Assembly: GCA_016789625.1 (NCBI GenBank)
Contig: JAEUQS010000561.1
Location: 1 to 15,019, forward strand
DNA: 15,019 nucleotides
Source: Acidobacteriota bacterium
Lineage (GTDB): Bacteria; Acidobacteriota; Thermoanaerobaculia; UBA5066
Reading direction: 5' to 3'
Shown: in pieces, positions 6,612 to 13,382 of the stretch
Layout: every line of letters begins with the position of its first letter
How positions within the stretch are numbered: the stretch's first letter is position 1
The notes under the pieces: generated by a model
The model's input: only the letters and a program-made list of their open reading frames with translations
What the model was told of the DNA's origin: nothing
Database searches by the model: none
Translations under genes and position numbers: made by a program

Positions 6612-6639
6612 AGTATGCGCCCCGCGGCCGGAACGTGAA
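6612..6639 (-). promoter_or_regulatory. Candidate promoter of the minus-strand sensory operon
   Basis: TTCACG (-35-like, 6639-6634), a 16-base spacer and CATACT (-10-like, 6617-6612) read on the minus strand. Each hexamer matches four of six sigma70 consensus bases. Transcription would start a few bases downstream and leave a short leader containing the GGAGG at 6605-6601. The match is weak and an ECF-type promoter cannot be ruled out. Confidence 0.25.
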
Positions 6640-6668
6640 GCGGGTTCAAGCGGGGTATGACGATGGCG

Positions 6669-6706
6669 TTGACCTCGACGTGCTCGAGGCCTAGCCTTGG
6701 TTCCAA
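6669..6706 (+). promoter_or_regulatory. Candidate promoter/operator of the toxin-antitoxin pair
   Basis: TTGACC (6669-6674) is a good -35-like box but only a poor TAGCCT lies 17 bases on (6692-6697). Overlapping the -35 is a perfect inverted repeat, CCTCGA-5 nt-TCGAGG (6673-6689), and just before the ATG a second small one, TTGG-TT-CCAA (6697-6706). Ribbon-helix-helix antitoxins commonly bind such repeats to repress their own operon. No Shine-Dalgarno precedes the ATG at 6707, so a leaderless or near-leaderless message is possible. Confidence 0.35.
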
Positions 6707-6931
6707 ATGGTAGAGACCCTCATCGCCTTACCCGACGATCTGAACGCAGCCCTCGAGCGTCGCGCCGCGGCAGGTTCCCCCCGGAACGAGTTGATCGCCG
6801 CTGCTGTTCGAGCCTATCTCGCCCTTCCCTTACCGGGTGAAGATTCCGGCGACTTGGCGATCATCAACGCTCACGCGACCGAACTGAATGCCGAGGCCGA
6901 GGACGCGCTTGCCTACCAGGTACCTTTGTGA
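6707..6931 (+). CDS. Ribbon-helix-helix (CopG/MazE-like) antitoxin
   Basis: A 74-residue acidic protein. The N-terminal half, METLIALPDDLNAALERRA followed by SPRNELIAAAVRAYLA, has the strand-helix-helix layout of ribbon-helix-helix DNA-binding proteins. The C-terminal half (about 45-74, rich in Asp, Glu and Ala) is the expected flexible toxin-binding tail. It precedes the MazF-like toxin with a GTGA overlap, the standard antitoxin-first order. By family knowledge it would neutralise the toxin and repress its own promoter. No other ATG is available close by, and the start at 6707 lacks a ribosome binding site. Local GC is lower than in the flanking genes. Confidence 0.85.
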   Translation: MVETLIALPDDLNAALERRAAAGSPRNELIAAAVRAYLALPLPGEDSGDLAIINAHATELNAEAEDALAYQVPL

Positions 6932-7275
6932 GGCGTGGCGAGGTCTATCTCGTCGCCCACCCGACATCCCGAGACCCCAGGAAGCAGCGCGCGTTTGTCG
7001 TCGTGAGCCGACAGCTGTTGCTCGACTCCTCTTTCTCGACTGCGATCTGCGCGCCCGTGTATACGCGGCGGGACGGCCTCCATACCCAGGTCGACGTGGG
7101 GGTCGATGAGGGCCTGAAGCATGACAGCAGCCTTCATTGTGACGAGCTCATGAGCATTCCTAAAGCGGCCCTCACGCATTTCCTTGGATCGCTTTCGGCC
7201 GCGAAGCTCGCGCAGCTGGACAGGGCCTTGGCCTTTTCCTTGGGAATCGCGGGCGGGGATTCGCGACCGGCGTGA
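6928..7275 (+). CDS. mazF: MazF/PemK-family endoribonuclease toxin
   Basis: A 115-residue toxin of the MazF/PemK family, sequence-specific single-strand mRNA interferases. Seen: N-terminal RRGEVYLVAHP (2-12), the core strand KQRAFVVVSRQLLLDS (19-34), ICAPVYTRRDGLHTQVDV (40-57, TH/TQ segment), SSLHCDELMSIPKAALTHFLGSLS (67-90) and the C-terminal helix LAQLDRALAFSLGI. Arg20ish in the KQR segment and the Ser/Thr residues of the central strands fit the family's catalytic face. It starts with GTG at 6928, four bases inside the antitoxin gene, so the pair is translationally coupled. The pair sits alone between the two divergently or convergently placed blocks and has lower GC (about 61% in three counted lines), which would fit acquisition by transfer. 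RNA target specificity cannot be read from sequence. Confidence 0.92.
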   Translation: MRRGEVYLVAHPTSRDPRKQRAFVVVSRQLLLDSSFSTAICAPVYTRRDGLHTQVDVGVDEGLKHDSSLHCDELMSIPKAALTHFLGSLSAAKLAQLDRALAFSLGIAGGDSRPA

Positions 7276-7277
7276 AA

Positions 7278-7302
7278 CCCGGCGGCTGGCCTGGCCGCCG
7301 GG
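7278..7302. terminator. Bidirectional GC-rich hairpin between convergent genes
   Basis: A perfect 9-bp stem, CCCGGCGGC (7278-7286) and GCCGCCGGG (7294-7302), with a 7-base loop. It lies two bases after the toxin stop and 19 bases beyond the acylase stop, exactly between two convergent genes. Read on the minus strand it is followed by only TTTC, so the U-tract is short and the hairpin may act with Rho or as a 3' end barrier. Confidence 0.6.
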
Positions 7303-7321
7303 CCTCACGGAACCGCTCAGC

Positions 7322-10162
7322 TCAGCGCCAGGGGATGCCGGGGGCCGCCGCGTAGTTCATCTGGTAGGTGCGGTTGGTCAGCCAGTCGAGGAGCAGGTTC
7401 GCGTAGTTCGCGTTGCCGGGAACTCCGCTGATGCCGCCCGGAAGGGCGCTCTCGCCGCGGATGACCGTCGGCGTCAGCTCACCGACATAGCGGCGGGACG
7501 GACCCGAGCCGAACATGAAGCCGTTCAGCGTCGAGCCGCGGGGGCTGGCGTCGGACCGGTCGATGACCTCGAAGCCTCCGGCACGGGGAATGCCCGTGAG
7601 CCCCGCGAGCGGCGCGGCGAGGCCGGCCGGCGGGATGCTGAACGAGGCGCCGAGCGGGTGGTTGAACACCTTGCGGTGGAGCTTGCCCCAGCGGTAGTCG
7701 TCGGGGTTCTGGGACCTGCCGAACGCGGCGTTGAAATCGGCGCTCGCGAACATCGCGAGCCCGTCGGCCAGGCTCTTCATCACGATGATGTCGCGCGCGT
7801 CGGCGGGGTTCGTCACGCCGGGCACGTTGAAGAACGGCACGCCCGAAGCGCCCCGTCCGCCCCGCGTCGCGAAGTTGTCGAAGATGTTGCGCAGCGCCGA
7901 AACGGCGAGGAAGCTGTCGGGCCGCGGCGTTCCGCCGGGCACGGGGAACGACGCGAGCACGCCGTCGATGGTGTTCGCCAGCATCTTGCTGCGCCAGCCC
8001 GCGTAGAACGTGGCCGCGACGCTGTTCTTGATCTCGGCGGCCGAGGGCTCCAGCAGGTTCCGCGGGTCGTCGCCCGGGTCGTAGCCTTCCTTGATGCCCG
8101 TTGGCGTCGAGCCGTTCCAGCCTTCGAGCCTCGCCATCGCCGCCTGGATGAGCGGCTGGGTCGCGATCGACGCCAGGATGGGGTTGGCGCCCGCCGCGCG
8201 GCCGTTGTCGTAAGCCCGCTTGATGTGCGGCAGGAAGTAGACGGCGTCGATCATCACGTTGTCGCCCTGGATGGCCTTCATGTCGGCCGGCGACATCTTG
8301 CCGCCGCCCGCCGCGAGCTTCGCCGTGATCGCCTGACCCACGCGCGCGCCGCGGTAGCCGTCGTAGCCCGGGTTGAGGTAGTAGATGCCGCCGTTCGCGC
8401 GCTTCCTCGCGAGCGGGTTGTTCCCGAACGTGACGCCCACGGGGTCGTTGTTGCCGTTGCCGAACCAGCCCGAAGCGGGGTTCACGATCTGGGGCATCTC
8501 GGCGTACGGGAGGATCTTGAACGCGACAGACTGGTTCGCGGGGAGGGGGGACGCCTCGGGAATCCACTCGTTGCCGCCCTGCCCGTTGCGGAGGAACCAG
8601 GGCGGGAGACCCACGGGCGCGCCGGCCTCGAGGTCCTCACGGAGCGGCAGCTCGGCGCTCGTGAAGTAGGCGATGTTGCCGGTGACGTCGGCCACGACCC
8701 AGTTCTGAGAGCCCACGTCGAAGTTCTGTATGGCCTGACGGAACTCTTCCACGGAGCGCGCCCGGCACATGGCGAGCAGGGCGTCCAGCTCCTTGGTGGC
8801 CGAGAAGCCCGTGTACTGCACGGACACCACAGTGCCCGTCGCGAGCGTGTCGGGCGTGAGCACCGAGCCGTTGTTGCGGCGCGGCACGATGAGCGTCGCG
8901 GGCGGAATGCTGCCCGTCGCGGGGACGACCACGATGTCGTTCAGGGTGCCGTTGCCCACTGTGTTCGCACGGAACGTCTCGCGGATCGGGGCGAGCGGCT
9001 CGTTGCGGCCCTGGTACACGGTGGAATAGCCGGCGAGCGAGGCCGCGTCGGGAACGACCTTCTCCTGGTACACGTCGGTGACGTCCATGGGGTTCACCGT
9101 GGAGCCCCACGCGATGCGCTCGTTCTGGCCCTGCACCACGAGCGGCGCGCCAGGGAAGCTGTTGCCCGTGACGTTGAGCGTCGCGCTGCGGAGCGCGACG
9201 GGGTACCACGTGGACGGCGTGTCGAGCGCGAGGTGCGGATCGTTGGCGATGATCGGGTTGCCGGTGGTGGAGAGGCGGCCGGCGATGGCCCAGAGGTTCG
9301 AGCTGGCATCCCGCTCGCCGTCCACGATGCGCGACAGCAGCGGGATCTCGCGGACCTTCGCTTCGTAGTTCTTGAGGATCTCGAGGACGCCCGCGTCGAG
9401 CATCTCCTGAGCCCGCGTGCGCTGCGCGGTGAGGAAGGCCTCGGAGAGTCCCTCAGGAGCGGCGGTGATGGCGTCGCGGGCCGCCGTGGGGATCGTGGCG
9501 AACGGCTCGAACGGCGCCGAGCGGTAGAGATCTTCGTAGAAGAGCTTCACGCCGTCGAAGCCCGCGGCCTGGCCCACCTGCGTGTAGGTGAGGAGCGCCA
9601 CGGTGTTGTTCGTGTCGAGGTCGAACGAGAGGCCGAACGCGATGAGCTTGGCCACCGCGATGCAGTCCACGGGGAACCAGGGCTGGACGGCCGTGAGCTC
9701 GAGCGCCGTGTACTCGGGCGGCGGCGGGTTCGACGCGATCCACGCGTTGACGCCGGCGGAGTAGGCCTGGAGCACCTGGAAGCTCTCCTGCGAGATCGCG
9801 GCGAGCGAGCGCTCGGCCGCGCGGCTGAGGCCGATGACGCGGAGCTGCACGTCGGTGGGGAGCGCGGGCGGGCCGAGCAGCTCGGCCAGCGTGCCGTGCG
9901 CCTGGCGGCGCGAGTAGTCCATCTGGAACATGCGGTCCTGCGCGTGCGTGTAGCCCTGCAGGAAGAAGAGATCCCACTGGCTGAAGCCCGTGATGTGGGC
10001 GATGCCGTTCGCGTCCCGCGTGACGTAACCGCCGAGCTTCATGCCCGGGTATTTCACGACGGGGAGCTGCTGGGCCTCGGCCGCGTAAAACTGCGGAACG
10101 GCAGTGTCGGCGGCGACGGCGGCGAGGGCGACGGCGAACGCGGCGACGAGGGTACGGCGCAT
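7322..10162 (-). CDS. Secreted penicillin acylase family Ntn hydrolase
   Basis: A 946-residue precursor of the penicillin/AHL acylase family (N-terminal-nucleophile amidases). Seen: a Sec signal peptide MRRTLVAAFAVALAAVAADT with likely cleavage near AEA-QQ (about 30); an alpha-chain with HITGFSQWDLFFLQGYTHAQDRMFQMDY (56-83), the typical xxQGYxHAQDRxFQMD block; a spacer; and the maturation site DASSNLWAIAG (285-295), where Ser288 before Asn289 would become the beta-chain N-terminal nucleophile. The beta chain continues with NDPHLAL (307-313), LVVQGQNERIAWGSTVNPMDVTDVYQEK (341-368) and a C-terminal FGSGPSRRYVGEL block. Expected in the periplasm or secreted. The open frame runs further upstream, but ATG 10162 has GGAGGAG six bases ahead and starts the signal peptide. 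Substrate (acyl-homoserine lactone, beta-lactam, N-acyl lipid or other amide) cannot be inferred. Confidence 0.93.
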   Translation of the reverse strand: MRRTLVAAFAVALAAVAADTAVPQFYAAEAQQLPVVKYPGMKLGGYVTRDANGIAHITGFSQWDLFFLQGYTHAQDRMFQMDYSRRQAHGTLAELLGPPALPTDVQLRVIGLSRAAERSLAAISQESFQVLQAYSAGVNAWIASNPPPPEYTALELTAVQPWFPVDCIAVAKLIAFGLSFDLDTNNTVALLTYTQVGQAAGFDGVKLFYEDLYRSAPFEPFATIPTAARDAITAAPEGLSEAFLTAQRTRAQEMLDAGVLEILKNYEAKVREIPLLSRIVDGERDASSNLWAIAGRLSTTGNPIIANDPHLALDTPSTWYPVALRSATLNVTGNSFPGAPLVVQGQNERIAWGSTVNPMDVTDVYQEKVVPDAASLAGYSTVYQGRNEPLAPIRETFRANTVGNGTLNDIVVVPATGSIPPATLIVPRRNNGSVLTPDTLATGTVVSVQYTGFSATKELDALLAMCRARSVEEFRQAIQNFDVGSQNWVVADVTGNIAYFTSAELPLREDLEAGAPVGLPPWFLRNGQGGNEWIPEASPLPANQSVAFKILPYAEMPQIVNPASGWFGNGNNDPVGVTFGNNPLARKRANGGIYYLNPGYDGYRGARVGQAITAKLAAGGGKMSPADMKAIQGDNVMIDAVYFLPHIKRAYDNGRAAGANPILASIATQPLIQAAMARLEGWNGSTPTGIKEGYDPGDDPRNLLEPSAAEIKNSVAATFYAGWRSKMLANTIDGVLASFPVPGGTPRPDSFLAVSALRNIFDNFATRGGRGASGVPFFNVPGVTNPADARDIIVMKSLADGLAMFASADFNAAFGRSQNPDDYRWGKLHRKVFNHPLGASFSIPPAGLAAPLAGLTGIPRAGGFEVIDRSDASPRGSTLNGFMFGSGPSRRYVGELTPTVIRGESALPGGISGVPGNANYANLLLDWLTNRTYQMNYAAAPGIPWR

Positions 10163-10247
10163 GAATTTCTCCTCCGTGTATGGCGGCGAAACGTCCGAGC
10201 TTCGGTTAGCATAAACCCGGTTCGCAACGATTTCCTCCGGAGGTTTC
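10163..10247. other. Divergent intergenic region, acylase / OmpW-like gene
   Basis: Eighty-five bases between two divergent genes must hold both promoters. I see a -10-like TAGCAT (10207-10212) toward the OmpW-like gene and TATGCT on the other strand over the same bases, but no convincing -35 box for either. A short CCGA-GCT-TCGG repeat (10195-10205) and a CCTCCGGAGG palindrome (10234-10243), which includes the OmpW-like gene's Shine-Dalgarno, are the only symmetric elements. Confidence 0.35.
10169..10175 (-). promoter_or_regulatory. Ribosome binding site of the acylase gene
   Basis: GGAGGAG on the minus strand, six bases before ATG 10162. It fixes the start and rules out the 29-codon in-frame extension that would reach into the divergent OmpW-like gene. 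Confidence 0.8.
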
Positions 10248-10877
10248 ATGAGAATGCGCAGAACGTTTTTCTCGCTCCTCGCCTTCGCGGCGTTCGGGCT
10301 CTCGACCCCCGCCGCGGCTCAGTTCCCCTCCGAGGTCTCGTTCTTTGGAACGCTGCCCAAGACGAAGGACGACACGGCCGTGAACCTCGCCACGTCGCTG
10401 AAGTTCGATTCGGGGCGGGGCGGCGGCGTCGCGCTCGGCGGGCGGTTCGGATTCGTGGGCGTGGAGCTGTCGGCGTTCTACCTGCGGTTCGACGGCATGA
10501 CGCGCGTAAACGGCACCGACGTGCTGGATCTCGGCGCGCTCGATCTCGTGCCCATCTCGGTGGTCGCGAGCTTCCATCCCCTCAAGGACAGCATCGTCGA
10601 CCCGTGGGTCGGCGTGGGCGGCGCGTACGTGATCGGCCGCGATCTCATGAGCGACGACCTCGATACGGCCGGCATCGGCGACGTCGAGCTGAAGAGCAAG
10701 GCCGCGCTCGTCGCGAACGTGGGTGTGGCCGTGAAGTTCTCGTCGAGCGTGGCGATCGTCGTGGACGGACGCTACATCCCGCTCGAGATGGACAGCACGC
10801 CCGTGAATGGCGGCGTGACGCAGAAGCTCGAGCTGAACCCGCTCCTCCTCTCGGCCGGCCTCAGAGTCAGTTTCTGA
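10248..10877 (+). CDS. OmpW-like outer-membrane beta-barrel protein
   Basis: A 209-residue outer-membrane protein. Seen: signal peptide MRMRRTFFSLLAFAAFGLST with likely cleavage at AAA-QF (24/25); then alternating hydrophobic/aromatic strands (GGRFGFVGVELSAFYLRF; LDLVPISVVASFHPL; VDPWVGVGGAYVIG; AALVANVGVAVKFSSSVAIV; VDGRYIPLEM) separated by polar loops. The chain ends in LRVSF with the terminal Phe that guides Bam-dependent insertion. WVGVGGAY followed by NVGVAVKF and DGRYIPL matches the OmpW layout of an eight-stranded barrel; OmpW-type porins pass small hydrophobic molecules. GGAGG at 10239-10243 lies 4 bases from ATG 10248 and 10 bases from ATG 10254, so either methionine may be used. It is divergent from the acylase gene, which also acts outside the cytoplasm. 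Confidence 0.8.
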   Translation: MRMRRTFFSLLAFAAFGLSTPAAAQFPSEVSFFGTLPKTKDDTAVNLATSLKFDSGRGGGVALGGRFGFVGVELSAFYLRFDGMTRVNGTDVLDLGALDLVPISVVASFHPLKDSIVDPWVGVGGAYVIGRDLMSDDLDTAGIGDVELKSKAALVANVGVAVKFSSSVAIVVDGRYIPLEMDSTPVNGGVTQKLELNPLLLSAGLRVSF

Positions 10878-10882
10878 ATTTG

Positions 10883-10922
10883 TTCAGCCCTCCGGGCCCG
10901 GAAACGCATCCGGCGCCCTGAA
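10883..10922 (+). other. Imperfect inverted repeat after the OmpW-like gene
   Basis: Arms 10883-10895 and 10910-10922 pair at 10 of 13 positions (outer TTCAG/CTGAA, inner CCGG/CCGG) around a 14-base loop, with a nested CCGGGCCCGG palindrome at 10892-10901. It begins five bases after the OmpW-like stop and ends two bases before the next gene's TTG start. There is no T-tract, so a terminator role is uncertain. Confidence 0.35.
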
Positions 10923-10924
10923 TC

Positions 10925-11896
10925 TTGGCTTTGTCGCGCGCCCTCGTCTGCGCCATCGCGCTCCTCACCGGGGCCTGCGCGGCTTCGAACGTGCGGACGT
11001 CGCCCGTGGTCGCGACGTACCGGGCCGTGGACCTGATGCCCGATTTCTGGGAGTTCTGGTCCGCCGCGGAGAAGCTCCCCGCTGACGAGCAGGCGAAACT
11101 CTTCGAGAAGACGCTCGTGGTGAAGCACCCCGAGGTGTACAAGGCGAGCGTCCTCGGGCTCGATGAGGCCAAGCCTTTCGGGGAGACGCTCGCGAGACGG
11201 TTCGAACGGTGGCTCCCCATGATGACGCCGCACGTTCCGACCATGAGGGTCCTGTCGAAGCGCATCGCGATCGACCTGCCGCGCTACGAGTCGACGTTCC
11301 GGAAGGCGTTCCCCGATTTCGCCTACGACGGCGAGGTCTACTTCCTGAACTCCCTGGGCGCCTTCGACGGAGGGACCCGCACCGTGAAGGGCCGGACGGC
11401 GCTCCTCTTCGGCGTGGACATGATCGCGTACGTGTACGGCGAGACGGACCCGCAGGCGTTCTTCCATCACGAGCTGTTCCACATCCACCACTCGCGGATC
11501 TTCCCGAACGAGGGAGCGACGCCGCTCTGGGAAAAGCTCTGGCAGGAAGGGCTCGCCGAGCACGTCGCGAAGACGCTGAACCCCGCGGCCGACGGCGTGC
11601 TGCTCTTCGGCCTGCCGGCCGACATGCCCGAGCGCGCGCGGAGGATCCTGCCGGAGCTGGCCCGGGAGCTCTCGGAAAGCCTCGACGACACCTCGAAAGA
11701 GACGTACGCGCGGTACTTCCTCGGCAGCACGGCACAGGGCGAGCGGCCCCCGCGGAGCGGGTACTACGTGGGCTATCTCGTGGCCCGGCACGTCGCGGGC
11801 GATCGGCCTCTGCGCGAGGTCGCGGTCATGAAAGGGCCGAAGCTCCGGGCAGCGATCGCGAACGCACTCGAAGAGATCGTCCTCACCCCTCCCTAG
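10925..11896 (+). CDS. Secreted HExxH metallopeptidase-like protein (gluzincin type), probable lipoprotein
   Basis: A 323-residue exported protein. Seen: a short signal peptide SRALVCAIALLTGAC with Cys18, a relaxed lipobox (LTGAC) that would anchor it in a membrane; a mostly alpha-helical region (35-130); a central YDGEVYFLNSLGAFDGGTRT (134-153); the zinc motif HHELFHIHH with HExxH near residues 180-184; and WQEGLAEHVAKTL about 30 residues later, whose Glu is the expected third zinc ligand. The HExxH...EGLAEY/H arrangement resembles predicted Zn proteases of the DUF2268 kind; substrate unknown. A TGA lies directly upstream in frame, so translation must begin at TTG 10925 or TTG 10931; neither has a ribosome binding site. 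The next gene begins 22 bases after its stop. Confidence 0.72.
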   Translation: MALSRALVCAIALLTGACAASNVRTSPVVATYRAVDLMPDFWEFWSAAEKLPADEQAKLFEKTLVVKHPEVYKASVLGLDEAKPFGETLARRFERWLPMMTPHVPTMRVLSKRIAIDLPRYESTFRKAFPDFAYDGEVYFLNSLGAFDGGTRTVKGRTALLFGVDMIAYVYGETDPQAFFHHELFHIHHSRIFPNEGATPLWEKLWQEGLAEHVAKTLNPAADGVLLFGLPADMPERARRILPELARELSESLDDTSKETYARYFLGSTAQGERPPRSGYYVGYLVARHVAGDRPLREVAVMKGPKLRAAIANALEEIVLTPP

Positions 11897-11905
11897 AATG
11901 CGGGG

Positions 11906-11911
11906 AGGAGG
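11906..11911 (+). promoter_or_regulatory. Ribosome binding site of the SDR gene
   Basis: AGGAGG seven bases before ATG 11919. It overlaps the region coded by the alternative ATG at 11898, which is therefore rejected as the start. Confidence 0.8.
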
Positions 11912-11918
11912 CAACCGG

Positions 11919-12758
11919 ATGAGTGAGGCGACCCGGAAGGTTCTGGTCACGGGAGGCGGCACGGGGCTCGGCAGGGCCACGGCCATGAGGTTCGCGAAGG
12001 ACGGCGCGCGCGTCGCGATCTGCGGACGGCGGCAGGAGGTCCTCGACGAGGCGGCGGCCGGGATGAAGGCCGCAGGCGCGGCCGAGGTGCTGGCGCTGAC
12101 GTGCGACGTCCGGAGCGACGAGGCCGTGAACGCCATGGCCGCCCGGCTCCACGAGGCCTGGGGCCCGCTCGACGTGCTCGTCAACAACGCCGCGGGGAAC
12201 TTCCCGTGCCCGGCCGAGAAGCTCTCGCCCAAGGGCTGGCGGGCGGTCATCGAGATCGTCCTGAACGGCACGTTCTACTGCTCGAGCGCGTTCGGAAAGG
12301 CCATGATCGACGCCCACGCCACGGACGGCCGCATCCGCAGCATGGTGAACGTCGTGGCCGACTACGCCTGGGGCGCGGGCCCCGGCGTCATCCACTCCGC
12401 GTCGGCCAAGGCCGGCGTCCTCGCCATGTCGCGCACGCTGGCCGTGGAGTGGGCGCGCTTCGGCATCCGCGTGAACTGCGTTTCGCCGGGCCCGTTCCGG
12501 AGCGAGGGCACCGACAAGAACCTGTGGCTCGACGACCAGCTCGCGGGGGACATCCTCAAGACCATTCCCATGCGCCGCTTCACCACGGCGGAAGAGGTCG
12601 CCGAGTCGATGTTCTTCCTGGCCGACGAAACCCGCGCGGGCTACATCTCCGGCACGTGCCTCCCCGTGGACGGCGCGCACTGGCTCACCGGCGGCAGCCT
12701 GGAGTTCATGGGCGCGCTCGAACGCGTGGCCCTCGCCGCCAAGAAAGAGAAGGGCTGA
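11919..12758 (+). CDS. fadH: 2,4-dienoyl-CoA reductase, SDR family
   Basis: A 279-residue NADPH-dependent short-chain dehydrogenase/reductase that would reduce 2,4-dienoyl-CoA to enoyl-CoA during breakdown of unsaturated fatty acids. Seen: cofactor loop TGGGTGLG (11-18), CDVRSDEAV (62-70), NNAAGNFPCPAEKLSPKGW (89-107), the NGTFY block (116-120), and VADYAWGAGPGVIHSASAK (146-164). The classic Tyr of YxxxK is Ser160, but Tyr149 lies 15 residues before Lys164, the catalytic spacing of the DECR enzymes. The sequence agrees closely from memory with Bacillus FadH and mitochondrial DECR1; it is unrelated to the iron-sulfur flavoprotein also called FadH in E. coli. The ATG at 11919 is chosen because of the well-spaced AGGAGG. 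The DinB-like gene follows after six bases. Confidence 0.9.
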   Translation: MSEATRKVLVTGGGTGLGRATAMRFAKDGARVAICGRRQEVLDEAAAGMKAAGAAEVLALTCDVRSDEAVNAMAARLHEAWGPLDVLVNNAAGNFPCPAEKLSPKGWRAVIEIVLNGTFYCSSAFGKAMIDAHATDGRIRSMVNVVADYAWGAGPGVIHSASAKAGVLAMSRTLAVEWARFGIRVNCVSPGPFRSEGTDKNLWLDDQLAGDILKTIPMRRFTTAEEVAESMFFLADETRAGYISGTCLPVDGAHWLTGGSLEFMGALERVALAAKKEKG

Positions 12759-12764
12759 TCTCAC

Positions 12765-13382
12765 ATGGCCGCGAAACCCGTGAAACCCACGAAATCCAAA
12801 GGCAAGCCCGGTCCCGTCGTCCCCTCGCGCTACCAGGAAGCGCTCGGCACCGACGAGCCGCTCGCCGTGATGAGCGCGACGCCCGCCATCTTCCAGAAGC
12901 TGCTGAAGGGCTACAGCGAGGCGCAGCTCTCCGCGCACCCGGAGCCCGGCAAGTGGAGCGTGAAGGAAGTGCTCAGCCACCTCGCCGACGGTGAGGTCGT
13001 TCTGGGCTCGCGCTACCGCTTCATCGCCGCGCACGACCGCCCGCCGATTCCGGGCTACGACCAGGACGCGTTCGTCGCGATGCTGGGCGTCGAGAACGCC
13101 ACGGCGGTGGAGCTGCTCGACGACTTCTCCATGGCGCGCGCCGTGAACCTCGGCCTCCTGCTGCGCCTTCCCGAGGCGGCGTTCAGCCGCGTGGGGCTGC
13201 ATTCCGAGCGGGGCGAGGAATCGCTTCGCGCGCTCGTGATCCTCATGGCCGGGCACGACCGCGTCCACGTGGAGCAGGTGAAGCGCCTTCTCGCGCTCCT
13301 TCCGAAGGCCCGTAAAGCCGCGCCGAAAAAGAAGGTCGCGCCGAAGAAGACCGCGAAGAAGCCGGCCGCTAGGAAGCGCTAG
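12765..13382 (+). CDS. DinB/YfiT-like four-helix protein with basic tails
   Basis: A 205-residue protein with a DinB-like domain (about 22-180). Seen: helix-rich sequence with KWSVKEVLSHLADGE (63-77, His72) and MAGHDRVHVEQVKRLL (161-176, His164 and His168), the three histidines that bind a divalent metal in the DinB/YfiT superfamily. Members include thiol-dependent S-transferases and metal hydrolases; no specific reaction can be assigned. The N-terminus (KPVKPTKSKGKPGP) and especially the C-terminus (181-205, repeated Ala-Pro-Lys-Lys units) are lysine/alanine/proline-rich and look disordered, like histone H1-type tails. It follows the SDR gene by six bases with only a weak, distant AGAAGG, so coupling to that gene is likely. 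Its last 14 bases overlap the end of the convergent oxidoreductase gene. Confidence 0.85.
   Translation: MAAKPVKPTKSKGKPGPVVPSRYQEALGTDEPLAVMSATPAIFQKLLKGYSEAQLSAHPEPGKWSVKEVLSHLADGEVVLGSRYRFIAAHDRPPIPGYDQDAFVAMLGVENATAVELLDDFSMARAVNLGLLLRLPEAAFSRVGLHSERGEESLRALVILMAGHDRVHVEQVKRLLALLPKARKAAPKKKVAPKKTAKKPAARKR

Noticed and set aside
10234..10243. CCTCCGGAGG palindrome as an operator
   Set aside because: It is mostly explained by the Shine-Dalgarno of the OmpW-like gene and is too short to claim as a binding site.
7184..10921. A 1245-codon open frame on the plus strand opposite the acylase gene
   Set aside because: Its translation is a biased Arg/Val/Glu/His-rich string without domains, typical of the antisense shadow of a high-GC gene. 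The minus strand carries a full penicillin-acylase sequence with signal peptide and catalytic motifs.
11883..13268. A 461-codon minus-strand open frame opposite the SDR and DinB-like genes
   Set aside because: Composition is that of a shadow frame, and both plus-strand genes have recognisable family motifs.
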